From Bacillota bacterium (GTDB taxonomy: Bacteria; Bacillota; Sulfobacillia; JAJZYS01; JAJYTV01), in the NCBI GenBank assembly GCA_021793315.1, contig JAJYSZ010000021.1, forward strand, positions 1 through 39,496: DNA of 39,496 bases, in the 5' to 3' direction. The notes under the pieces are model-generated. The model was given only the letters and a program-made list of their open reading frames with translations. It made no database searches and was not told the DNA's origin. Position numbers and translations under genes: made by a program. This document shows positions 33,710 through 39,496 of this stretch, piece by piece; position 1 is the first letter of the stretch, and each line of letters opens with the position of its first letter.

Positions 33710-33754
33710 CTGCCACGATCCGACAGTCCGGACAGGCAGGAGTTCGGCGGGCAA

Positions 33755-34912
33755 GTGCGAACCGTGCCTCATATGATGGGTTGCTGGCGAAAATGGGCGG
33801 CGGCGCCCGCCCTGGCCCTTCTTCTTTTGTCGAGTCTCCCCACCCACGCAGCTGCTGCTGCGTCTCTCACCGACCTCGAAAGCCAGTTGCACAGCGTCCA
33901 TGTCAACCTGGTCGCGGACAAGGCCCAGCAGGCGAAACTGCAAGCCGAGGTCAACCAGTCCCAGAGCCTGCTCAACCAGGTCGATCAGCAGCTCGGCACC
34001 ACGCAGCACAACATTGCCGTCACCCAGGCGGACATCGTCGTGACCGAAAACAGGATCGGGACGATCTCGCGGCGCCTGGCCAGGACGCGCAAGGCATCCG
34101 AGCAGCAGCAGGGCGGCCTCGACGCCGTGCTCCTCTACACGCAGCAGAACGGCCCGATCGGCTACCTCGCGGTGCTCCTGCACGTGGCGAGCTTCGGCGA
34201 GTTCGTGACACGGCTCGGCGACGTCATCGAGGTGGCCTCGTTCGAGCGTGGGCTGGTGCAGCATCTCAACCGCGACGCCGACCTCATCCACCACGATCTC
34301 GTCCTGCAGGACCAGACGAAGGCGAAGCTCGCCCGACAGCAGGCGACGCTCGTGCGCCAGCGCGACCAGCAGGCGCAGGTGGCGAGCCAGCGCCGCCATG
34401 TCCTCGCCACCCTCCAGAGCCAGCAGCAGCAGGTCGCAACCGTGGTGGCGGACGAGGAGCAGCAGGGGCAGAAACTCTGGAACGCGATCCAGCAGATCAA
34501 GGCGGAACTTGCGGACGGACAGCTCAGCTCCTCGCAGATCTTCTCCATCGTCCAGTCGATCTCAGCCATCTACGGCATCGACCCCTTGCTCGTGATGGCC
34601 GTCATCCGGGAGGAAAGCGGCGGCAACACCCATGCGGTCTCGTCCGCCGGGGCGCAGGGCCTGATGCAACTCATGCCGAGCACAGCGGCGGAGCTGGGGG
34701 TCACGGACGCCTTCAACGCGGAGCAGAACGTGCATGGCGGCATCGCTTACCTCGCCTACCTGCTCAAGACGTTCCACAACAACATCCCGTTCGCCCTGGC
34801 TGCCTACAATGCCGGTCCCAACGCCGTCAAGCAGTATGGTGGCATTCCGCCCTACCCCGAGACCCAGAACTACGTCAAGAACATCATGTACATGTACCAG
34901 CACGGCATCTGA
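33755..34912 (+). CDS. Exported lytic transglycosylase with N-terminal coiled coil
   Basis: A 385-residue protein with a signal peptide (WAAAPALALLLLSSLPTHAAAA), a long Gln-rich coiled coil (about 40-265, with a break near QNGPIGYLAVLLHVASFGEF resembling PcsB-type coiled coils) and a C-terminal SLT domain. The catalytic Glu is in VIREESGGNTHAVSSAGAQG near 285; LMQLMPSTA, NVHGGIAYL and ALAAYNAGPNAV complete the signature. It should cleave the glycan strands of peptidoglycan outside the membrane. The coiled coil may couple activity to a membrane partner such as FtsEX, as for PcsB; this is inference. GTG 33755 is used; GTG 33764 and ATG 33773/33776 are alternatives. Confidence 0.87.
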   Translation: MRTVPHMMGCWRKWAAAPALALLLLSSLPTHAAAAASLTDLESQLHSVHVNLVADKAQQAKLQAEVNQSQSLLNQVDQQLGTTQHNIAVTQADIVVTENRIGTISRRLARTRKASEQQQGGLDAVLLYTQQNGPIGYLAVLLHVASFGEFVTRLGDVIEVASFERGLVQHLNRDADLIHHDLVLQDQTKAKLARQQATLVRQRDQQAQVASQRRHVLATLQSQQQQVATVVADEEQQGQKLWNAIQQIKAELADGQLSSSQIFSIVQSISAIYGIDPLLVMAVIREESGGNTHAVSSAGAQGLMQLMPSTAAELGVTDAFNAEQNVHGGIAYLAYLLKTFHNNIPFALAAYNAGPNAVKQYGGIPPYPETQNYVKNIMYMYQHGI

Positions 34913-34989
34913 TCCAGATGCAGGACCTGGGACCGAGATGCGAAATTACCTCGCATACCGGTTTCATCTCCGATTGGAGGTCTGGCAGC

Positions 34990-35931
34990 TTGCGCGTACT
35001 GGTGACCGGCGGCGCGGGGTTCATTGGCTCCAACACGGTGGATTGGCTTGTCGAGAGCGGGCATGAGGTCTCGGTGGTGGACAACCTCGTCACGGGCTTC
35101 CGCGAACAGATCCATCCGCAGGCCCGCTTCCACGAGGTCGACGTCACGGACGAGCAGGCCCTGCAGATGGTCTTTGCCGCGGAGCGCCCCGAGGCCGTCA
35201 TCCATCTGGCGGCCCAGATGGACGTCCGCGTTTCGACGCGCGAGCCCGCCTACGACGCGAAAGTGAACATCCTCGGCAGCCTCAACGTCATCACCTGCGC
35301 GGTCGAGGCCGGAGCACGCAAGATCGTCTACGCTTCGAGCGGCGGTGCCATCTACGGCGAGCCCAGCTACCTTCCCGTGCGCGAGGACCACCCGATCAGG
35401 CCGCTCTCCCAGTACGGCGTGACCAAGCACACCGTCGAGCACTACCTTTACCTCTACGCGCACCAACGTGGTCTTCGCTATACCGCCCTGCGCTACGCCA
35501 ACGTCTACGGGCCACGCCAGAATCCCTCCGGGGAGGCGGGCGTGATCGCGATCTTCACGCGCAACCTGCTGCTCGCCGAGCCGTGCCGCATCTTCGGCGA
35601 CGGCCTCCAGACGCGGGATTACGTCTACGTCGGCGATGTCGTGGCCGCGAACGTGATGGCGCTCAGCGCCGCCGACGACGAAGCCGTGCACATCGGCTGC
35701 GGTGTCGAGACGAGCGTCAACGAACTGCACCGCCGGCTCTCGGAGATCTGCCGCAGCCAGGTGCCCGCCCGCTACGAGGCGGAGCGGCCGGGTGAGGTGC
35801 AGCGCATCGCGCTCGACCCTTCTCTCGCAGCCGCGCGGCTGGGCTGGGTGCCCAAGGTGCAACTCGCCGAAGGGCTTGAGCAGACGGTCGGGTACCTCGA
35901 GGAGCGACTCGCCGAGGGTCGACTGGCCTGA
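34990..35931 (+). CDS. NAD-dependent sugar-nucleotide epimerase/dehydratase, GalE-like
   Basis: A 313-residue extended SDR. RVLVTGGAGFIGSNTVDWL is the NAD-binding site, HLAAQMDVRVS the second conserved block, YASSGGAIYG holds the catalytic Ser, and SQYGVTKHTVEHYL holds the Tyr-x-x-x-Lys pair. The block LRYANVYGPRQNP is typical of UDP-glucose/UDP-glucuronate epimerases. The product is a nucleotide sugar for surface polysaccharide; the exact substrate is open. TTG 34990 follows GGAGG by 9 bases. It lies 77 bases downstream of the transglycosylase gene, probably in one unit. Confidence 0.88.
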   Translation: MRVLVTGGAGFIGSNTVDWLVESGHEVSVVDNLVTGFREQIHPQARFHEVDVTDEQALQMVFAAERPEAVIHLAAQMDVRVSTREPAYDAKVNILGSLNVITCAVEAGARKIVYASSGGAIYGEPSYLPVREDHPIRPLSQYGVTKHTVEHYLYLYAHQRGLRYTALRYANVYGPRQNPSGEAGVIAIFTRNLLLAEPCRIFGDGLQTRDYVYVGDVVAANVMALSAADDEAVHIGCGVETSVNELHRRLSEICRSQVPARYEAERPGEVQRIALDPSLAAARLGWVPKVQLAEGLEQTVGYLEERLAEGRLA

Positions 35932-35955
35932 CCGGAAGGCGAGGCGGAGAGCCGT

Positions 35956-35998
35956 GAGGCAGGGACGGCGCCATGCGGGCGCCCCCTGCCTCATTTCC
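35956..35998 (+). terminator. Terminator after the epimerase gene
   Basis: A two-part hairpin: outer 9-bp stem GAGGCAGGG/CCCTGCCTC (35956-35964 with 35984-35992) and inner 5-bp GCGCC/GGCGC, followed by ATTTCC. It is the only hairpin in the window with a short T-rich tail. Confidence 0.7.
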
Positions 35999-36029
35999 TT
36001 TCCTGACTCGCCCGTGCGTGTCCGCCGCC

Positions 36030-36845
36030 TCAGGGCGCCGTCTGCACCTGAGGCCCCGCCCCCGCAGCGGCGACGTGGAACCCCTCGACCGCTGCGGCGC
36101 TCGTCCAGAGCCCCGTGTCCATGAGATGCGTTCCCCCTGGTCCCAGGACGCTGTCGCAGGCTGGATCCACGGTGAACGTCCAGGCGCCCGACTTGGCGAC
36201 GAACCGGACGGTGGCCGCCGCACCGAAATCGGCGGCGCAGCCGTGGGCGCCGCGCGTATCCATGGGCAGCGCATTTGCGGCGGCCAGGATGCCATGCCAC
36301 GCCTCAGGCGTTCGGAGCGTACGCGTGACCCACGGCTGGCTCACCGACTGGCGCGCCCGCACGGTGACTTCCTCAAGCTTCGCCGGCACGATGCTCGCCT
36401 TGGGGCGCGCGGGCGCCTCGATCAGCTCGCGGGCGATCGAATAGACGCTTTTGGTGCCGTCCGGCTCTACCGTGAGCAGCACCGTGTCGCTCATGTCCTG
36501 GCCGCGCGAGAAGGACCAGTCCCAGCTGGTGATGCCCGAGCGGTCACCCGACGTTCCCTGCCCCTGTTTGCGATAGCCAAGACGCTCGAGCCGCGGCAGG
36601 TAGTACGCATAGACCTCCTGCGGGCGCAGGGCCACGACATACGTGGCAAGGGTCGTGTGCAGGTAAGGCGACGAAACCGTCTCGAAGGGCGGCACCGCCA
36701 CCTGGCTCGCAAAGGCCCCGCTCGGCGGGCCGATCGCAAGGAGCGGTGTGCTGCCCTTCGGCGCTGGCCCCGCCGCCGCCGCATAAGCCCCTCCCGCCAG
36801 CAAAAGCACGCCGACCAAAAACGCGAGCGGACGAAGACGCCGCAT
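36030..36845 (-). CDS. Exported protein of unknown function
   Basis: A 271-residue protein with a signal peptide or anchor (LAFLVGVLLLAGGAYAAAA) and an extracytoplasmic part with two Cys (GCAAD, PACDS) that could form a disulfide. The segment PQEVYAYYLPRLERLGYRKQ followed by WSFSRGQDMSDTVLL resembles small stress-type domains found in exported proteins, but I do not assign a family. ATG 36845 has a GGGAG 10 bases upstream; a longer frame from 36944 is not convincing. It is the last of three minus-strand genes with the prepilin peptidase and the glycosyltransferase, suggesting a surface role. Confidence 0.65.
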   Translation of the reverse strand: MRRLRPLAFLVGVLLLAGGAYAAAAGPAPKGSTPLLAIGPPSGAFASQVAVPPFETVSSPYLHTTLATYVVALRPQEVYAYYLPRLERLGYRKQGQGTSGDRSGITSWDWSFSRGQDMSDTVLLTVEPDGTKSVYSIARELIEAPARPKASIVPAKLEEVTVRARQSVSQPWVTRTLRTPEAWHGILAAANALPMDTRGAHGCAADFGAAATVRFVAKSGAWTFTVDPACDSVLGPGGTHLMDTGLWTSAAAVEGFHVAAAGAGPQVQTAP

Positions 36846-36965
36846 GCCTTTAGCTCCCTTCCTTCCGGGTTGGCCCAGTATCGCTGTCCGCCCTGGGCCC
36901 CTGGCGAAGAACACCCGTCCCACGTCCGCCGTGACGCCGTCCATAGCGGCTTCGTGCGGTCAGCG

Positions 36966-36980
36966 GGCGGGGATCCCGCC
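36966..36980 (-). terminator. Weak terminator-like hairpin after the prepilin peptidase gene
   Basis: A 6-bp GC-rich stem GGCGGG/CCCGCC with a 3-base loop, 2 bases past the stop of the prepilin peptidase gene. It may lower transcription of the next gene. Short, so low confidence. Confidence 0.35.
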
Positions 36981-36981
36981 T

Positions 36982-37707
36982 TCAGCGGGCAAGGCCTGCC
37001 CCCAGGAGCATCACGACCACCGACCCGAGCGCAATGAAGGGACCGAAGGCGAAGGCGTCCTTGCCGGTGGCCCGCCGCGTCAGCAGCAGCCCCGCGGCAT
37101 AGAGCCCGCCACAGAGAACGGCGAGAAAGAGCGTGCCGAGTCCTCGCTGCCAGCCGAGCAGCAAGCCGACGACCCCGAGGTACTTGACGTCGCCGAGGCC
37201 GAATCCGCCCCGGCCGATCCAGGCGATGAGAAGACCGATGCCCAAGAGGATCGTCGCGCCGAGCAGGCCGGTGACGTACGCCCCGGCGCCCAGGGGCAGG
37301 AGCGTCAGCAGGCCGAGCACCACCGCGGCGAGCAGCAGCCGGTTCGGAATGACGCGCCGGCGCAGGTCGACCGCGGCGGCCGTGATCCCGAGCCAGAGCA
37401 CGAGCAAGTCGAGCGGCAGCGCAGCGCGTGCGCGCAGCGCAAAGAGGGCGGCCGTGGCGAGAATGGCGGTCAGTTCGATCCAAAGGTCGGCGCGCCTCGG
37501 AGCTCGGCCACAGCCCTGGCAGCTGCCCGCCCGGCCATGGCGCAGCAGCGGCGTGTGGCTGGCCGGACCGAGGGGCCTGCCGCAGCCGCTGCAACGTGCG
37601 GGCAGCCAACGGCCGCCGTCTGCGAGCGCGTCCGCGAGCGGGGTCAGCCCGGCCGCCGCGATAAACCCTACGACCAGACCGAGCGCCATGGCCCAGACAC
37701 CTTGCAA
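36982..37707 (-). CDS. pilD: Type IV prepilin peptidase (A24 family)
   Basis: A 241-residue polytopic aspartic peptidase that cleaves, and may methylate, prepilin-like proteins at the inner membrane. It has two Cys pairs in the cytoplasmic loop (CSGCGRPL and CQGCGRAP), as in bifunctional PilD, and the two catalytic Asp: AAVDLRRRVIPN near 113 and GLGDVKYLGVVGLL near 173. About seven or eight spans. TTG 37707 lies behind GAGG; ATG 37689 is also possible. No pilin or assembly ATPase gene is in the window, so its substrates are encoded elsewhere. It lies 47 bases after the glycosyltransferase gene on the same strand. Confidence 0.9.
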   Translation of the reverse strand: MQGVWAMALGLVVGFIAAAGLTPLADALADGGRWLPARCSGCGRPLGPASHTPLLRHGRAGSCQGCGRAPRRADLWIELTAILATAALFALRARAALPLDLLVLWLGITAAAVDLRRRVIPNRLLLAAVVLGLLTLLPLGAGAYVTGLLGATILLGIGLLIAWIGRGGFGLGDVKYLGVVGLLLGWQRGLGTLFLAVLCGGLYAAGLLLTRRATGKDAFAFGPFIALGSVVVMLLGAGLAR

Positions 37708-37754
37708 GCCGCCGCCCTCCTCCGCTCCCCGTCCCGACGCTGCTCTCCCTTTGG

Positions 37755-39496
37755 TCAGGCGCTCTGTACCTGCGAGAGGATCCAGGCGTTCGCGTAGTGT
37801 TGGACGGCGGCCTCGCCCGCCCCCAGCTCCGCCTCGAGCGCCGCCACCTGGCTCAGGATGACCGGGGCCGCCTGCCCCTCGGGCGCGATGCCAAGGGCGC
37901 GCTGGAACTGGTCCAGGGCGGCGATCGGGACGCCCAGGCGCAGCAGGGCGTAGGCCTTTTGCAGATAGACGAGCTGCTGAACGGTCGCACCCGGCAGATG
38001 GGAGGGGGTCGCCCTGGCCTCCGCGGCCGCCAGTTCGTCCAGCGTCCTGTCGGCCATGGCCGTGTAGAGCGACGCGTAGGCGCTAGTCGCGCGCTGAATC
38101 GTGAAGAAGCTCAAAGCCCGCTCGCGCGCCGCGGAGCCAAGCCGTTGGCGCAGGGCCTCATCCTGCAGCAGGATGATGATCGCCACGGCGAGCCGCGCCG
38201 GATCGCGTGCGGGCACCGTGATGCCGGTGTCGGCGAGAGCCTCGGCCGTGCCGCCAACGTCGGTGGCAACCACGGGCAGCCCGCTCATCATCCCTTCGAT
38301 CACGGAGTACGGAAAGGCCTCGGACACGCTCGACTGGACGAGGATATCGGCCTCGCGGTAGAGGTCGGCCGGGGTCTGCGAATGTCCCTGCAGCAGCACC
38401 GTGTCGTCGAGCCCGAGTTCGTGCCTGAGCTCAAGCATCTGCGCATGGTAATCCTCCACGGCGACGGCGCCCCACACCTCGAGCCGAACCTCGGGGAAGT
38501 GGCCGTGCACGATCGCCATGGCCCGCAGAAGGGTCTCGATGTCCTTGTTCGGGTCGATGCGCGCGATGCTGAGGAGGCGCGGCGGGCCCTCGCGCTGCGC
38601 CGTGCTCGGCATGAATGCCTGCGGGGAGACGCCGTTGTAGACGACACCGATGCGCTCTTTCCGCGCGCCCAGGAGACGCTCCCAGCGGGCATTGAATGCG
38701 CACACGGGGGCGATCCGATCGGCGAAGTGCAGGTTGGCCCGGACGATCGTGCGCACCGTCGCCAGCAGGAAGCGCTTCGCGAAGCGGCTCATATTGCTGC
38801 GTCCCACGGACAGGTACTGCTCGCGCAGATAGACACCGTGCTCCGTCAGCAGGTACGGCGTACCGTACTCGACCTTTGCGATGATGCCGGCGATGCCGCA
38901 AAAGGCCGCCGCCGACGAGTGCACCAGATCGACGTCGGGGATCGGCGTGTTGAGCACGGTGAAAAAGTGGTAGATCCAGCCGAGCGCCTGCACTGCCTCG
39001 AACACGGTAGGCTCCGGCCAGACCCCAGCTTCGGCGGCGTCATGCAGATAGTCCCGAAAGGCCCGCCAGACGGCTTCGGACTTGAAGGTCTCACGATAGT
39101 CGAACACCTGGAAGTGCCTGTGCATCGCCGCGAGAGCGTAGCCCACCGCCTCCGGATCCTCGCCGCTGTGGCGCATCTGGGCCAGGAACGAGAGGAACTC
39201 CGGCAGGAAGCCGCGCAGGACCTCTTCTTCCGTCGTGCGCTGCTTTTGCAGAAAGATCTCCGAGAAGGGCAAATGCTCCTTGTGCTCCGAAGGGTCCTGA
39301 GTCCCCCACAAGGGGACCGTGACCACCTGCTGAACGCTCGCAGGAAAGTCGAAGCGGCTGCGTACAAAGGGGTTCATGGCCACAGCGAACACGGTGAACT
39401 CCACGTCATCCACGCGCTGCACAAGCGTGTCGCACCATGTGCTCACACCGCCAAGGTGATAGGGATAGGTACCCTCGGTCGCGAGCATGACCCGCA
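37755..39496 (-). CDS. PelF-like GT4 glycosyltransferase with TPR-like C-terminal extension (5' end at window edge)
   Basis: About 580 residues. MLATEGTYPYHLGGVSTWCD and LLTEHGVYLREQYLSVG are hallmarks of the PelF-type N-terminal domain (DUF3492), and the C-terminal half has GT4 motifs: IDPNKDIETLLRAMA, SVSEAFPYSVIEGMMSGLPV and ATDVGGTAEAL. PelF polymerises the Pel exopolysaccharide from UDP-sugars. The last about 75 residues (VYLQKAYALLRLGVPIAALD and on) look like TPR helices, an extension not usual for PelF. Sequence before the ATG at 39488 reads xTGCGGGTC, so the true start is probably an ATG or GTG whose first base lies at 39497. No other pel genes are visible. Confidence 0.85.
   Translation of the reverse strand, partial: RVMLATEGTYPYHLGGVSTWCDTLVQRVDDVEFTVFAVAMNPFVRSRFDFPASVQQVVTVPLWGTQDPSEHKEHLPFSEIFLQKQRTTEEEVLRGFLPEFLSFLAQMRHSGEDPEAVGYALAAMHRHFQVFDYRETFKSEAVWRAFRDYLHDAAEAGVWPEPTVFEAVQALGWIYHFFTVLNTPIPDVDLVHSSAAAFCGIAGIIAKVEYGTPYLLTEHGVYLREQYLSVGRSNMSRFAKRFLLATVRTIVRANLHFADRIAPVCAFNARWERLLGARKERIGVVYNGVSPQAFMPSTAQREGPPRLLSIARIDPNKDIETLLRAMAIVHGHFPEVRLEVWGAVAVEDYHAQMLELRHELGLDDTVLLQGHSQTPADLYREADILVQSSVSEAFPYSVIEGMMSGLPVVATDVGGTAEALADTGITVPARDPARLAVAIIILLQDEALRQRLGSAARERALSFFTIQRATSAYASLYTAMADRTLDELAAAEARATPSHLPGATVQQLVYLQKAYALLRLGVPIAALDQFQRALGIAPEGQAAPVILSQVAALEAELGAGEAAVQHYANAWILSQVQSA

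Noticed and set aside
1-39496. tRNA, rRNA, CRISPR arrays, prophage and integrase genes
   Set aside because: Searched by eye for TTCRA-type T-loops, CCA ends, regularly spaced repeats and recombinase motifs; none found.

Overview
The window is a GC-rich (by eye about 65-68%) bacterial chromosome segment with dense genes on both strands. Many genes start with GTG or TTG behind strong GGAGG ribosome sites. Long GC-rich hairpins, mostly without a U-tract, sit at operon ends. Sortase, AcuC, PepC, an Nramp manganese importer and a coiled-coil lytic transglycosylase suggest a Gram-positive or monoderm lineage, perhaps a high-GC Bacillota relative or a neighbouring Terrabacteria phylum. That placement is an inference: there is no rRNA here, and no phage, CRISPR or complete insertion sequence was seen.

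Layout. 1-129: end of rocA and its terminator. 265-4971 (+): acyl-CoA ligase, polytopic GT-C-like membrane protein, ModB-like permease and ATPase, meeting a minus-strand hot-dog thioesterase head-on. 5529-9365 (+): multi-GAF diguanylate cyclase and amidase. 9372-10583 (-): GH76 glycanase. 10830-14524 (-): peptide importer transcribed in the order permease C, binding protein, permease B, without ATPase genes. 15042-16600 (-): mntH behind a promoter, a palindromic operator and a 72-codon ORF. 16941-18495 (+): zinc ribbon, GNAT with a frameshifted end, nucleotidyltransferase. 18660-20093 (-): DsbA/FrnE-like oxidoreductase and alpha/beta hydrolase. 20424-24078 (+): exported repeat protein, sortase, PepC. 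24154-27948 (-): 2-hydroxyacid dehydrogenase, then a membrane redox cluster (small membrane protein, ferric-reductase-like protein, ApbE, single-span protein). 27950-29990: sparse, lower-GC stretch with two small membrane proteins. 29993-33709: divergent protein-acyltransferase (Pat-like) and AcuC deacetylase. 33755-39496: envelope genes (lytic transglycosylase, epimerase, exported protein, prepilin peptidase, PelF-like glycosyltransferase).

The most striking observation is at 18660-19280. The DsbA-family gene reads through a TGA placed exactly at the first, nucleophilic cysteine of its CPYC motif, with intact coding sequence on both sides and a small hairpin 16-17 nt downstream. It is a candidate selenoprotein (UPYC) that an automatic annotation would truncate.

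Gene co-operation: the Pat-like protein and AcuC form a plausible acetylation writer/eraser pair, and the ligase at 265 carries the PXXXXGK motif such systems modify. The Pat-like protein lacks the catalytic His and half of the ATP-grasp domain, so it should not work as an ADP-forming synthetase. The sortase overlaps the gene for its probable substrate, whose sorting signal departs from LPXTG. ApbE, a four-His membrane protein and small membrane proteins form an extracytoplasmic electron-transfer cluster.
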